Source: Colius striatus (taxonomy: Eukaryota; Chordata; Aves; Coliiformes; Coliidae). Taken from it: a stretch of DNA of 64,000 nucleotides. The notes beneath the pieces were generated by a model. The model had not been told where the DNA came from and searched no databases. It worked only from the letters and a program-made list of their open reading frames with translations. The translations under genes were made by a program, and so were the position numbers. Below, piece after piece: positions 44,801-56,028 of this stretch; the stretch's first letter is position 1; the number at the start of each line of letters is the position of its first letter. Location of the stretch: NCBI RefSeq assembly GCF_028858725.1, contig NC_084761.1, positions 92,529,971 to 92,593,970 of the forward strand. The letters run 5' to 3'.

Positions 44801-47800
44801 AGCTATTAAGCTTTTAAAGTAGAACTCAGATAAACTGAGAAACCACTGTAGTAAGGAAAAAGCTTCAGTATATTTTGAAATTTCCATTTAGTCAGCACAT
44901 GTGTGTCTATTTACAGAATCACTGAATCTCAAGGGCTGGAAGGAACCTTGAGAGATCATCCTGTTCAGTTATTCAGTAGAATCTCAACAACTTCATTCCC
45001 AAACAATAATGTTGTCAAAAACAGTTGTTTCCATTCCAGCTAAGGTAGGGCACAATCATCTGGTTACTCAGTGATGCACATTTTTATGTAGCTGATATGG
45101 CCAGACTGCTCTTCAGACATACATCTCGCCCGAAATATACCTACCTTACATTATGTATGGGATAGATGTTCCATATATGTCTCCATCAGCAACAGAAGCT
45201 GCAGTATCAATCCCCTACCTGTGTTGTCTTACTTGAGTGGAGTCATCCTTGAATCAAGCCTACTTTATGATCAATACCATGAGAATCAACCTCTCTCCTG
45301 TGAAAGCCTAGTCTTGGCCAGCACTCAATCACTTTAAAAGCTATTACAAAATGACTTTTAGTAAGCTTTTCAAAGATGGCTACAACCAGAGAACCCTAAT
45401 CAAGCCTAATAACAGGAAATTATACAAAGTATTGCCCTAAAAGATGAATAAGCACTGAAAACAGCCTTCCACTGAGTGTTTCAGAGATGTTTAAGATGTT
45501 GTAGGTAGGGATGCAAATTCTACACTTAGGATTTGTGCTTTTTCCCTGTGATTTCCAGAAGATTATTAAAAGAATCCCACAGAACGGAGGAAAACCTAAC
45601 TGTAAATTCAACAGATAATCATTCTGTATCAACTATATCTGTTACATGCTTCCATGGAGGTAAAAAAGACCAGTAGGAAAACCATCATTTCTTCACAGGT
45701 CAAAATAAGTGGTTTCTGTTTTGCCTTATCATCACTTACATGCACGTTCTTTTTGCCATGTTTATGTCTAAATCTGTTACATGAAAGTCTTTCTATAGGA
45801 GAAACTTCATTTAGATGTAGGACAAATGAGAACATTATTGTTGTATGCAGTAACTAAAACCACAGTTTTCCTACTTCCTACATAAAAAATGGAAATAAAT
45901 AGAGCTAAGAAAGAGTCAGCACAGTGAAGCTACAGAGCAATACATGTGGTTAGATAACATGCCAGGCTTCAAACTCACAGTGGGACACATCTGAAATTAC
46001 TAGTATTTAACTACACAAACAAAAACATTCAAAAGCACTTAGAAAATATTTTCTGTAGGGAATAAAAGAAACCAGATTCCAATAAATTACTAATTAATGT
46101 TCCTAATTTTTAATCCATAATGATGATTCTATTATATTCCACAATTCTGAGGCAGTTTAGTTTTTATTTTGTACCCTGCCTGTCTTCATGGATGCCAGTC
46201 AGGAGAATAAAACTCTTAAAAACAATATGCATGGAAGTGTGCTCCTTAGGTACAGATCAGAGTACACCTAATCAATGCAAACAAGTGCAATTTGCTGAAT
46301 AAATGTCCTGAAATGTATTGCTGCTTCAAATCTGAAAATTCAATCATGCATTAGTATTTTATTGGTATTTCTCATAAGGGCTTCTTAATGTTCAGAGAGA
46401 ACACCAAAGCTATAAAACCCCCACACCTTTAATGAGTGGTCACAATAGCAAGTTTATCCATGTTTCCAAAATACTCAATGAGAGCTGCAATAGAATAGCT
46501 TGTGTAGTCTGAAGCACCCTGAATTCTACATAATGTAGGTGGTGACTTCTCTGCTAAGGAAATAGTCTGGTCCCGTACACCTCGTTTGTTCAGTTGGGGT
46601 ATAGGCCTTCTTTCCCAGCTTGCTATGACATTTCATACTAAAAAATCATAGAATCATTTTGGCTGGAAGAGATCTTTAAGATCATTGAGTCCAGCCTCTG
46701 TCTTAGCCCTATCAACCACTAGACCGGACTGAGACACCATCAAATAAGCAAAGACAATGTGGAGACAACTCACAAAGGCACATCACTCTGTGAAGGGAAG
46801 AAGGAAGAGCTTCTGAAATGGACAGAAAGAACCCTTGGGATTTTAGAACTGCAACTTTGAACCCAATATGAAAGAAATCCCAAGCAAGCTTTAACCTGGA
46901 GTAGTTATGAAGGACCTAAAACCATTTTGGCTTAAGGCCCATTAAACAGATTTTAAATACTGGTTTGTGTTCTTCACTGTACAGTCATTTCTCACACAAT
47001 TTTTGATAAGGATGAAGCCTGATAACTGGTCAACTGCTTCCACGCCAATATTCCCAAGTCAGGCAGGTTCCTCATGTCACCACTTATAACATGGCAGTAG
47101 CACTTCCCTGTACCTCAAAATAGTATTTCAGAAGTTTAAGTTCATGAATGTATGTACAGAGACACAGACAAGAATTATGCATTCACAAAATCCATTAGTA
47201 GTGCTTTGAACTAGAACTGAGAATTATTCCTGTTTTACATGGGAAAGTACATCTCTCAAAGCAAATCACTTCCCCATATGGTTCAGAGCTCAGCTGCAAG
47301 CTATGCTGAGACCACCAAGGGCAGGAAGGAATCTCTTATTCTGGTGTCAGCACCATATTCTGCCCATGGCACAAGAACTACGTTGGAAGCCACACTGCTC
47401 CATCCTTTTTTGCTTTAAGCCAACACAACTGCCAGCTGCCCACTAAAGGCTGGGATGTGATGGAAACAAGTTTCTTCTCTCTCCCTAAAGCTTTCTTTTA
47501 AATGCATTATGCCTCAGGTTTTCAGCCATACAAGTGCAATGGATATAGGCAACACCACTGCAGGGTGCTGAGAAGCAGAGTAACCCTATGAAAATTGTTT
47601 TCACAGCTCTTTTCCAACCCACCATTCCCCTTCAGCAACACAATGTATATAAAATGGCTTTGTGGTACTACAGGATGGCTGGTCTCTTGTCTGGTGCAGA
47701 CATCAGGTGCAAGTGTAAATAAGGATTATACAAATGGGAGGTCATTAAAAGTCTGGTAATGCTAATTTGGCATGACACCCCTAATGGGTTATATCTTCAC

Positions 47801-50800
47801 ACTTCAGTTATCTAATCACCTAAATTCTTCTAACAAATTTACATTTCATCTTATACACGGAGACGCAAATTGACTTGTTTAATTCTCCCTCCATCCAAAC
47901 TGTACCAGTGCTTGCTTCATCTTATACAATGAAATATCACCATCAATTTTGAGATCCGTCTCATCATCATCAACTACATACACACAAAGATAATATAACT
48001 ACATATGTCTATATACTTAACGCAGACAAAACTGTCTCTAAATATCTTTTTCGTTTTCCACAAACTTGTCAGATCTCAGGAGAACTACAAACGCACATAA
48101 ACATAATCAGAAATAGCACCTGAGCTTGAAATTTACCTTGTCAGTAGGACAATTCCATTTTCCTAAGAGAAGTGAAAGGGAATAAAATGCCTTTTCAATC
48201 AATAATTTAAACATCACATTTCAATACATTTCCACAGGCAAGTTTTACAACTGCTTAGTATAAAAAATTAAGCTGAGGAGCTGTTCACTTTTCATGGTTT
48301 GTTCAGGGAAACTAACAACAGAAAGAAAACAGCTTTAAACTGTTCCCACCTTTTACATAACACTGAGATTTTACTTTACATGGAAGGTTAAACATTCCAG
48401 TTAGAACCTTTCAGGTGCACAGACTTACATTTTCTTAGCTCAGAGTTGTCATGAACTAAATGTGAACTAAAGACATGCAGCAAAACCTCACCTGGATTAT
48501 AGTAAGATAAAGCTAAAGTCACTGCTATGATAACTGCACTTTAACATAGAACAAAGAACCATATTTAATTAGGGAGGTGGCTGCCTAACACAGCCATCTC
48601 TTGATGACAACATGCTACTATGAAACCAAAATATTCTTGTGTATTTTACTATGTTAATTCATTTTTCTAAGTGTGTCAAAGGGATGCTTATTTTGGTTTT
48701 GCTTACTAGAAACACATGCAGAAGAGAATCCAGTAGAGCAAATATAGTTCTCAATTTTCCTCATGCAGAACTGAAGTAGTTACACAGAAGTCAGTTGATT
48801 TATGAAATAGTAACATACTGGCTTCTGAAACAGATTTTTAACTAGTAGCCAGCCAGCTGGGCCAAGAAAACAGAAAAAAGAAAGCAGATGCTTAAAAGAT
48901 CACCTTATTTTCAGGATGCTGAATTCTTTTCAGGCTCTTTCCTGAAGTGGAAGCCTACATAATAACTTCAAACTGCAGCAAGAAAAGCTGAATGCCTTCA
49001 GGAATGGTTCATTTCTTTCAAAATGTAATTTTTAACAAACACACCAGATAAAGAACTGCCAAGCTCCCACATAACTACGTGTATACAAAATGAGAGAGGT
49101 TTTGTTTTCTGATTGATTGGCTTCTTCACTACAAGATATTTTCCTACCAGCAATAGTTCAAATACAAATGGGGAATTTCTTAATCCGCCCTATATAGATT
49201 TTTAAAATATCCTTGAGTAGATAGTAGGCTTGTTCCTTTATCCTTTTCCAGAAGCAGCAGATTATTGTGTTAGCATTATACAAAGGGTGGTAAGATGCTT
49301 TACGTGTTCCCGTGAGGAATATGGAGAGGAAGGAGAGAGGGAAGAGGTGAGTATGTTTCCAATCCAACAGAAGTTAACAAGTATAAACAGAACTTCTGCA
49401 TGTTAGGATTTATCAGGCTGCTGCTAAAAATATGAAAATCAACTTCCAGTGCCTGGAATTATTAAGAAAATGGCCTTGGCATTAAGAGAAGCCGGTTTTG
49501 ATACAAGGAATACTGCGAAAGGAAGGGAAAAAAGACTAAAGAACCATAGTTGTGTTAATAATTAATATCATTTGTTCATTCATTTATTATCACTAACAAT
49601 GTTTTTGGACTCTTTCATTAGCCAAGTACACACAAGAAGCTTTTAAGAACTGTCTGCAGGGCTGCTACCCCTCTCTTCCATTATGTTCCTTTTTGAAAGT
49701 TCCACTAGAGGCAATAATTAGAATGTTTTCAGTATTTACTGCAAGACTGAGGTAGCTGGGATAGCCACCATGTACTGATATAACAGAACACTTTGTTTCA
49801 TGAACAAAAAAAATACAAATCTGCTCAGTTCCTGAGTTTGTGTCCTATAGCTCTTCACACTGTCTATGTTCTGGTCTAACACACATGTCCATTTCCCATT
49901 TCACTGTCTCAGTATTTCCAGCTCTACTTCATCTTCCCCAGCTCTTGCTTGGACAAAATAAGCGCCTACAGACTGTTTCAAGCAACATGTATGCCAAGAG
50001 TCATGCTAAAGCACATCTACCTGCTCACAAGGGCACTAGTCTAACCTCAGTCCTATATATAGCTGCCAATTTCCATGATTTTTTAAAGGCATGGAGACAT
50101 CTACCTCCTTCAAACAAACTGGAATCATCCAGTTGGATGTGCTGTAAGTCCTTAGGTGGGGAATACAGACAGACTGATCACCAACACGGGCATTACTTCC
50201 CAGGGTGTCTGGCCAGTTAAGTTCAGATGGGGCAGATGAACTGAGGCACCAGCAGGACTTCACACCTAGAGATGTCCTTGAGTTGATCCTCCCAGTCCCT
50301 ACAGGTTATCATTATTGATCATCTTTTGCTGTCTGTAGCCAAATTTGATGGCAGAAGACAGTAAAAAGGACACTTGAGCTACATAATTGTAAGCTTACAC
50401 AGGCACACCCCCCATTTCAGCAAAAAAGGCTCATACAGGTAATCGTTGCAGCCTGACTTTTCTGATGGAATCCACAGATAAGTTAAAAATAAGTATGATC
50501 AGGAAAATGCACAACACAGCACCAGCCTTGCACAAATAATCCTGGAGAAATGTAGGAGCAAGAAATTTATTACAGTGTTCAAGGTTTTTAACTTCTCTGT
50601 GATGGCAGATATCCTCTCCTCTACCGTGTACTGAAGTCTTCTGAATCTTAAGATACACAATGCTACCAAGGCAAAGCTGCAGACACTTGGTAAGCTAGAA
50701 GGTACAAAGGACAAGAAGCAATGCACTGAAACCTAATTATTTTTAAAAGAACTTTCCTCGGTAACTCTCCTCTCATCTGCACAAACATAGATTATATCTT

Positions 50801-51515
50801 TAAGAAAATATCTCTTTAGAATGCACCAAAAGAAGGCAAGATTGCCTTTTACCATCTGGTATATGCTCAGTGGCTGTAATTCTGCAGTTAAAGGCTGAGC
50901 TCCATTTAACCTCTTGTGACAGCAACACCCAAACAAACAAAAGCCTTATTTTAAAAGGAAGTTGATCACCCTATGAGAGGAAGTAGCTGTGCATCTCCAA
51001 CACTAATGCAGGGCATAGTACAAAACCTTACTCCATCTCACCAGAATGACTATATTTAATATTCCTAATAATTTCGGCTCATTCACAGCTTTCCTTTGCA
51101 AATCCTTCACTCCCAGTATGTGTTTAGCATACTTATAAGCATTCACCATGCTGCTTCTGGCTCTGAGCTACAGTGGAACATGATGGAATGAAATAAGCTT
51201 CTCGTCTCAGTTGCTCTTGCTCCTAGAAAGTATTTGTTTATCTAGGGCCAATCGCTGCTCCCGTCTCTATGTAATGACTTCCTCATAGCAGGCAGAGATT
51301 ACCCACACCACTGATCACTTTATTACTTCAGAATGGCTGTTTATTTACTTTAGTGCAGCAGTAACATGCAGGGATAAAGCTTGTCACAGCTGGGCAAACT
51401 CACCATATTCTTTACGCAGGTGGTCTGGAATGTGAGGCTCATAACCTTCCTTCTCAGGGACCTCCACAAATTCATCTTCATCCTCATCGTCGTCATCATC
51501 ATCCAAGGCTTTCAT
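20742..51515 (-). CDS. UVSSA: UVSSA, C-terminal half (seven exons, spliced; 5' part not found)
   Basis: UVSSA acts in transcription-coupled nucleotide excision repair. It binds CSA and stalled RNA polymerase II, recruits TFIIH through its p62 subunit, and brings USP7 to protect CSB. Seven minus-strand exons with matching phases give 338 residues plus a stop; human UVSSA is about 709 residues. In order they encode the acidic TFIIH-binding segment with [11 protein letters not shown], a variable linker, the conserved LDLHYWGQ block, [27 protein letters not shown], a split Cys/His zinc-binding cluster ending [11 protein letters not shown], a lysine-rich patch, and the C-terminal [16 protein letters not shown] ... 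FNYALN. The N-terminal VHS/ENTH-like part is absent and probably lies past 64000. All introns have GT-AG ends. I see no frame damage. Confidence 0.94.
20836..25977 (-). other. UVSSA: UVSSA intron containing a 1.2-kb CR1
   Basis: The intron is 5.1 kb. Apart from the CR1 at 23769-24999 I see only unique, non-coding sequence. Confidence 0.8.
23769..24999 (+). mobile_element. CR1 LINE with partial reverse transcriptase (1.23 kb)
   Basis: This is the longest CR1 copy in the window. It begins in the reverse transcriptase palm region: frame 23732-24217 reads [16 protein letters not shown] and then [14 protein letters not shown]. In the family the second block is normally FADDTKL, so the alanine is replaced by proline here. 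Frameshifts follow, then the ORF2 C-terminus ([18 protein letters not shown] ... FLCDLI) and the 3' UTR with an ATTCTATGATTCTGTG tail. The copy is dead: 5'-truncated and frameshifted. It is antisense to UVSSA, within an intron. Confidence 0.96.
25978..26161 (-). CDS. UVSSA: UVSSA penultimate exon (lysine-rich)
   Basis: This exon encodes [20 protein letters not shown], a glycine/lysine-rich patch ([11 protein letters not shown]), [18 protein letters not shown] and EKKVFN. The basic patch may serve nuclear import or nucleic acid contact (inference). Acceptor CCAACAG and donor GTAAGA both fit consensus. It enters with two bases and leaves with two, consistent with its neighbours. Confidence 0.95.
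26806..27584 (+). mobile_element. CR1 LINE, 5'-truncated (780 bp) with internal deletion
   Basis: It covers the ORF2 region after the reverse transcriptase core through the 3' tail (ATTCTGTGATTCTATG). Frame 26843-27331 is open for 162 residues. Compared with the copy at 24 kb, roughly 55-60 bp are missing near 27318, removing the [11 protein letters not shown] region. A run of nine G lies near 27519-27527. Confidence 0.95.
28025..28455 (+). mobile_element. CR1 LINE, 3' 430 bp, C-terminal ORF2 intact
   Basis: Frame 28032-28376 encodes 114 residues of the ORF2 C-terminus with no stop, from [14 protein letters not shown] to FLCDLI. It lacks one phenylalanine codon (EVKTHL instead of EVFKTHL). 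The tail is ATTCTATGATTCTATG. Its closeness to the copy at 24 kb suggests recent insertion. Confidence 0.95.
29814..29834 (+). repeat. (AACC)n microsatellite
   Basis: About five AACC units are followed by imperfect AACC- and CAAT-rich sequence to about 29890. Confidence 0.85.
31184..31285 (+). mobile_element. CR1 LINE, 3' 100 bp (CTCTGGCAG type)
   Basis: It contains CTAGGTGATCCTGCTCTGGC, the GGTCCCTTCCAAC core and the ATTCTGTGATTCTGTG tail. The core matches the subfamily of the copy at 12.9 kb. Confidence 0.9.
31786..31802 (+). repeat. (ATTAC)n short tandem repeat
   Basis: Three ATTAC units plus a partial unit. Confidence 0.8.
32282..32682 (-). mobile_element. CR1 LINE, diverged subfamily (400 bp)
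   Basis: It reads in the minus direction. The 3' tail is at 32282 (revcomp of AGAATCACAGAATCATTTTG), followed by the ATCTTTAAGATCACCAAGTC type of 3' UTR that marks an older CR1 branch. The minus frame 32364-32621 keeps [20 protein letters not shown] and [20 protein letters not shown]. It sits about 120 bp from the UVSSA exon at 32804, in the gene's own orientation. Confidence 0.93.
32804..32915 (-). CDS. UVSSA: UVSSA exon (second half of the Cys/His cluster)
   Basis: This exon begins with TGC CCT TTC CAT, giving [20 protein letters not shown], then [17 protein letters not shown]. The Cys and His complete the cluster begun in the exon at 34087. Phase 0 on entry, one base carried out. The donor is G|GTCTGT and the acceptor TCTCAAG, which has A instead of the usual C or T before AG. 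Confidence 0.93.
32916..34086 (-). other. UVSSA: UVSSA intron with a CR1 close to its 5' end
   Basis: The intron is 1.17 kb. A CR1 fragment occupies 33753 to about 34052, leaving only about 34 bp between it and the donor GTGGGC. The rest is AT-rich unique sequence. Confidence 0.85.
33753..34052 (-). mobile_element. CR1 LINE, 3' 300 bp, next to a UVSSA donor
   Basis: The tail (revcomp CATAGAATGGTAGG) is at 33753, with ORF2 C-terminal coding [18 protein letters not shown] reading leftward to a stop at 33826. It is in the same strand and the same frame as the adjacent UVSSA exon, with no stop codon in between. Confidence 0.93.
34087..34270 (-). CDS. UVSSA: UVSSA exon (KFEPV and first Cys residues of the cluster)
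   Basis: This exon encodes [20 protein letters not shown], then [20 protein letters not shown] and [14 protein letters not shown]. The two cysteines pair with the Cys and His of the next exon to form a probable zinc site, Cys-x(10)-Cys-x(6)-Cys-x2-His. The acceptor is TTTCCCAG and the donor AAG|GTGGGC. It enters with one base and leaves at phase 0. Confidence 0.96.
34656..34933 (-). mobile_element. CR1 LINE, 3' 275 bp (CTCTGGCAG type)
   Basis: It is read leftward: ORF2 end [20 protein letters not shown] ... FLCDLL, then the 3' UTR and the ATTCTGTG tail. The sequence resembles the older CR1 copy at 60.85 kb. Confidence 0.93.
35432..35490 (+). mobile_element. CR1 LINE, 60-bp tail fragment
   Basis: Only GGGGGTTGGACTAGATGATC, the AAAGGTCCTTTCCAA core and TTCTATGATTC are present. 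It is an extreme 5' truncation. Confidence 0.85.
35828..35936 (+). mobile_element. CR1 LINE, 3' 110 bp
   Basis: It begins at the last codons of ORF2 (GGACATGTTCCTGTGCGACC) and ends in ATTCTATGATTCTA. The core is close to the family's common form in this window. Confidence 0.92.
36100..36384 (+). mobile_element. CR1 LINE, 3' 285 bp
   Basis: Frame 36089-36304 keeps [20 protein letters not shown] and the FLCDLI end of ORF2 without a stop. The 3' UTR and tail ATTCTATGATTCTGTG follow. Confidence 0.93.
38371..38523 (-). CDS. UVSSA: UVSSA exon (LDLHYWGQ block)
   Basis: This exon encodes [40 protein letters not shown] and [10 protein letters not shown]. The DLHYWGQ block is highly conserved in UVSSA; the SKRRK stretch is a possible nuclear signal (inference). 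The acceptor is TTTCTGCAG and the donor AA|GTAATA. Phases match both neighbours. Confidence 0.96.
38524..39111 (-). other. UVSSA: Short UVSSA intron
   Basis: The intron is 588 bp of AT-rich sequence with no repeat or other feature seen. Confidence 0.85.
39112..39289 (-). CDS. UVSSA: UVSSA exon (variable linker)
   Basis: This exon encodes [20 protein letters not shown], a Pro- and Ser-rich stretch, then [20 protein letters not shown] and LPSPRA. Only the DPTxAAA ... L..IRDKLP part aligns well with the human protein; the start is variable, as expected for a disordered linker. The acceptor is TTGGTAG and the donor AG|GTTACC, a weaker form of the consensus. Confidence 0.92.
44913..44970 (-). mobile_element. 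CR1 LINE, 58-bp tail remnant
   Basis: It has ACAGAATCACTGAATCTCAA, then GGGCTGGAAGGAACCTTGAG and AGATCATC, the reverse complement of a CR1 3' end. It is diverged. Confidence 0.75.
46645..46726 (-). mobile_element. CR1 LINE, old subfamily tail remnant
   Basis: ATCATAGAATCATTTTGGCT followed by GGAAGAGATCTTTAAGATCA matches the same 3' UTR type as the copy at 32.3 kb. Only about 80 bp survive. Confidence 0.8.
51404..51515 (-). CDS. UVSSA: UVSSA exon with TFIIH-binding acidic segment
   Basis: The 37 codons read [32 protein letters not shown] and LRKEY, then one base. In human UVSSA this acidic string contacts the p62 PH domain of TFIIH through Phe408 and Val411, and Lys414 is the monoubiquitination site. 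The equivalents here are F16, V19 and K22 of the exon. The acceptor is CTCTGTAG and the donor G|GTGAGT. The ATG at the exon start is an internal methionine, not the protein start. GAT/GAC repeats code the aspartate run. Confidence 0.95.
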
Positions 51516-53956
51516 CTACAGAGATAGTTTTGTTATTTTGGTGGGGATTTCTTTAAATGTGAAGACTGCTTTTCATTTTCTTTCACATTGAAAACATTTC
51601 ACAGACATCTTGATAGCCCTACTGAGACTGCTCTATGTCAAAAGTATTTCCCTAATTATGTATTTAATCTTTATCTAAGATTAGGCCTTCGCTTAACATT
51701 TTATCTCTAAAGCCATTCTCTATCCTAAGGGCTTCTTTAAAGCCCCTTTTATCCATTAGAACACATGCAGCTGGTGAAGTCTGAGAAAGTGTGAAGCTAT
51801 AAAATAAGACCAAAAAAAAAAAGATCTTAAAATAACATCAAGGTTTTGATTTAATGAGTAAAACTCTCTTCTTCTTGGGTTCATTTCACTCATTTAACTG
51901 CATCCAAATAGTCTGTGGCATGTTAAACAGCAGTACAAATTGTTTAAGAGCTCAAGACCAGAGCAGGAAAACAAGAGGGGAAACTAATACTGATCAACAT
52001 CGGAACATTCAGATGTGTATACTGGAGGGTTTCACTGTGTTCTTCACAACAGCACCAAAAATCATTCAATACATTCATTTCTTCACTAATTTGGTATGTG
52101 CCAACCACTCACATCATTAGACTACACACATTATTGTGACCAAGACAAACAAAATGGGATTTTTGAAGCATGCATTTGGTCTATATTGCAGTCTGAAACT
52201 GATTACCTGAAAAATAAAAATGAAGTTCCTACCAACTATCCAAGGTAATTCATTCACATAAGTGGCTCCTTATATATCACTTCAGCTAGCCACTACTCTA
52301 TGTGCACCAGCAAGTCCCTGTGTCTTCTTTCTAAGCTTGTTCTACACCTGAAATGAATTCTTCTTCCAAACTACTCATAAACTAAAAGAATCTACGTCAC
52401 CTCAGACATGGCCTGTACTGTCAGAGCTTCAGAACAGCAAATGCCAACTACCCTAAAAAAGCAGCAATGATGGGGGGGTTTATGCTTTATTTCCTTTGCA
52501 CACCTTAGGAGTCACCTAAATTCCTCACAACAACATAAGCAGCACATTATTATATGTTTGCCATGCACTTCCACAAGTCTAGGAAATAATAAGGGGTATC
52601 CACTAAAAACAACCTTACCACAAGCTATCACTTTTTTTAACCTCACTGAAGCAAGCCAAAGAGCAGTAGATAAGGAATAGCATCATTTTTACTATTTCCA
52701 GTTGTGCTCTTGACTTCTCCTACTGCACCTGACTTACGTTGATATTCACATCAACTACTCATTGTTAGAAGCACTGGAGGATGCTGCAGGTTTTGCCTGC
52801 AGCAGAATTTTCCCAATTTAATTCACCACTCTAATCTCATGTCACAGCTGCACAGCTGAGTTCCATTATATCATACACATACTCTGAAGCCAAAAAAACC
52901 TAGAAAGAATTCTTGATTTATGGAATGTACTTAAAAATTTAAAATAAGTAATATTATAAATAAAATCAGCATTACTTTTTGGTCAGGATTACTTGTAAGC
53001 TGAATTGAATTGCTAATAAAAACATTAATTGATATTAATACACACATTGATACACTTTAAGGAATGAATGGTGCCAAGTTAGAAATATGATTCTTCCCCC
53101 TTTGTTTAAAAAAAATGACTTTAAGAAAGCTGCAGTTCCTGTGGAAAAAAAAAGACCAAAAAACAGGAAATTTACTGTCCTGAAGAACAGAATTAGTCTC
53201 CATTTTTCAAATAAAGTCTCAGCATAATCATGTTTGAAAGTACCCTACTGCCGAGGATGCACAAGCTAGTCTCTTCAGCCCAATTATCACTACCTCAAGA
53301 ACTACCAGCCTTCAGGCTATGCTGCAGGATCTTGTACCCTAGTTGACTTTGTTTCCCACTGCAATCATTTTTCCTCATCTAAAGGAAAGAAGCAATTCAG
53401 GCCCTACCTGGCAAGGCCAAGACAGACACACTCGGAACCTGACCCCTGCAGCAGAAACCAAAATAGAGTTCTAATGCAAGGAAAAGGTCAAATATTCTGC
53501 CACGAATCACAAATTCAAAAGGCACAAAGAACATCTGTGTTAAACTGCAATTTTGAGAAGACCTTCCCCAATGGCCTTTAGAAAGAAAAACATCATCAAA
53601 TGTTGTATTCTGCACAGTAAAAGAAAGGTGGAGATTTAAAGATAAATCAGTTTGTGTTTTGGTTTCAAAATTCTGCTGGCATTGTCATCCCTTTTTTATC
53701 TGTTAGAGGCAATTTAATTAAGTTTGGAAATAACTCTTATTTCTCCAGCTAGAAGCAAGGTAACATTGTACTTTCCTTACTCAGTTTCCATTTCTCATTT
53801 AGCTATTAAAAAACATCTTGTCAAGCTTTACCAAAACTCACCATGGATGATCTTAGTCTACAACTTTGTAGTATAATTTAAAAGCTGACTAACTTTCCTC
53901 TTATAAAACAGGGAAAGTTAGGCATATTTTGATCAGTTTTACCCAGAAGTAATCTG

Positions 53957-54579
53957 AAAAGGGACCTATGGTCCTGGTGGGCAGCAGAATGAGCATGAGC
54001 CAGCAATGTGCCCTTGTGGTCAAAAAGGTCAATGGCATCCTGGGGTGTATTACAAGGGCTATGGGCAGTAGGTCAAGAGAGGTTCTCCTCCCCCTCTATT
54101 CTGCCCTTGTGAGACCACATCTGGAATATTGCACCCAGTTCTGGGCCCCTCAGTTCAAGAGGGGCAGGGAGCTGCTGGAGAGCATTCAGCAGAAGGCCAC
54201 AAAGACGATGGAGTGGAGCATCACTCTTATGATGAAAGGCTGAGGGAGCTGGGGCTCTTCAGCTTGGAGGAGACTGAGGAGTGACCTCATTAATGTTTAC
54301 AAATCCATAAAGGGTGGGTGTCAGGATGATGGAGCCAGGCTCTTCTCAGTGATGGCCAACGATGGGACAAGTAGCAGCGGGTACAAGCTGGAACATAAGA
54401 GGTTCCAAAGAAACATAAAGAAAAAACTTCTTCCCTGTGAGGGAGCACTGGAAGGGGCTGCCCAGATGAGCTGTGGAGTCTCCTTCTCTAGGGACATTCA
54501 AAACCCACCCAGATGAGTTCCTGGGTGACCTACTCTAGGTGTTCCTGCTCTGGCAGGGGAGTGGGACTGGATGATCCAA
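53957..54579 (+). mobile_element. CR1 LINE, 620 bp, tail missing
   Basis: It starts at GGGACCTATGGTCCTGGTGG and covers the ORF2 C-terminal region ([36 protein letters not shown]). It stops at GGACTGGATGATCC with no ATTCTATG tail. Frameshifts near 54240 break the frame. It is an older copy than those at 24-28 kb. Confidence 0.93.
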
Positions 54580-55613
54580 GAGAACTAGAAAGAATTCAAA
54601 AGAGCACTATCTTTAATTGACATTTCTCCTAATTGTTCACATGCTGCCGGAGGCATGTAGCTCTCTGTACATTAATAGACTAAAATTCAGTGAGCTTCAC
54701 TAATCCTCAGCTTGAAAACTCCATCAGAAGCAACTCTGCTGTATTTACCTGCGTGGTCTAAAACTTGAAAGCACGTGAAAAGCCTGACGGAGAAAAGGCA
54801 TAATCAGATGCAAATTCACTTTGTTTAGGTACAATCCATGAGCTGTGCATTCAAGTACTATAGAAAACATTAATCATAGGAAACTGTAATTTTTGTTATC
54901 AGTCTAACACTAATCAAAAGGGAAACCTGTCACTATCGCTGACCTGTGAAACGTCCCAATTATACTCTTTGGAAATGACAGGAGCACTTAACTTCCTCAC
55001 GGAGTAAATGACGACGATCAATCAAGTTTGAATAACAATGAGCCACGGAGCTGAAAATTATTTTTTGTATAGAATCTACCCAGGAATTTATGAAAGGTGA
55101 AAAGCAACCCAAGGTTTTAGGGGCATTATGGCTTTCAGCTAGTGCAGTGCATATCAAACACTAAACAGAATTTATGTGTTTTAATTTTCTAAAAGGTAGA
55201 TGTGGACTTGGTGCTACAATGCATAACATATAATGCCAGGTTTTAAATATGGGGGTCATTTTCATAAAATATTATGCTTATTGTTCACACCCTTGAATTT
55301 CCCTGGGGTCTCCTATTAAATTCAGATTTCCTGTAAAAAAAAATTACCTGCTTGACTAACTATTCAGGAATTAAGCCTTCAGTTCCCTCCAAACAAACAG
55401 AGAGTCTTTAAGTTGATATAATCTTTAACAAGGTAAATAAGTTATCTTTTTACTTCAATATTTTGAAGTCATCACTGGTAGAAATTCAAAAAGTTGTACA
55501 GTGGTAGACAGTAGTTATATCTCAGTTTACTTCACTGTAGTGATACTTCTTCAGAACTATCCCATTTATGCTGTTTTGTCCCATTTCCTTTCTACAGAAA
55601 GGAGCAGAGTTTA

Positions 55614-56028
55614 TCATAGAATCATAGAACGGTAGGGGTTGGAAGGGACCTTTAGAGATCATCTAGTCCAAGTCCCCTGCAGAAGCAGGTTCACCTAGAT
55701 CAGGTCGCATAGGAACGTGTCCAGGTGGGTCTTAAGACCTCCAAGGAAGGAGCCTCCACAACCCCTCTGGGCAGCCTGTGCCAGGGCTTCCTCACCTGAA
55801 CAGTGAAATAGTTTTTTCTTACGTTTAAGTGGAACTTTTTGTCTTCCAGCTTCATCCCATTACCCCTTGTCCTGTTGCTAGCTATTATAGAAAAAAGGGA
55901 TGTCCCAACCTCCTGACACCCACCCTTTAGATATTTATAAATGTTAATAAGATCACCCCTCAATCTCCTCTTCTCCAGACTAAACAGCCCCAGTTCCTGC
56001 AGCCTTTCCTTGTATGAAAGTTGTTCCA
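55614..56028 (-). mobile_element. CR1 LINE, 3' 415 bp, C-terminal ORF2 open
   Basis: The tail (revcomp CATAGAATCATAGAACGG) is at 55614. Minus frame 56029-55700 is open for 109 residues ([20 protein letters not shown] to EVLRPTW), with a late frameshift replacing [12 protein letters not shown]. It is close to the 24-kb copy. Confidence 0.95.

Larger units (their letters stand above)
39290..51403 (-). other. UVSSA: Large UVSSA intron (12.1 kb)
   Basis: It contains only two small old CR1 pieces (44913 and 46645). The rest is AT-rich, unique and non-coding, with no exon-like segment that I can support. The short open frames lack known domains. Confidence 0.75.

Noticed and set aside
50036-50263. 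Minus frames near 50.0-50.7 kb as possible UVSSA exons
   Set aside because: No resemblance to UVSSA and no exon boundaries in phase with the known exons.
53397-53615. 72-residue minus frame as a possible UVSSA exon
   Set aside because: The sequence does not resemble UVSSA and carries no matching acceptor.
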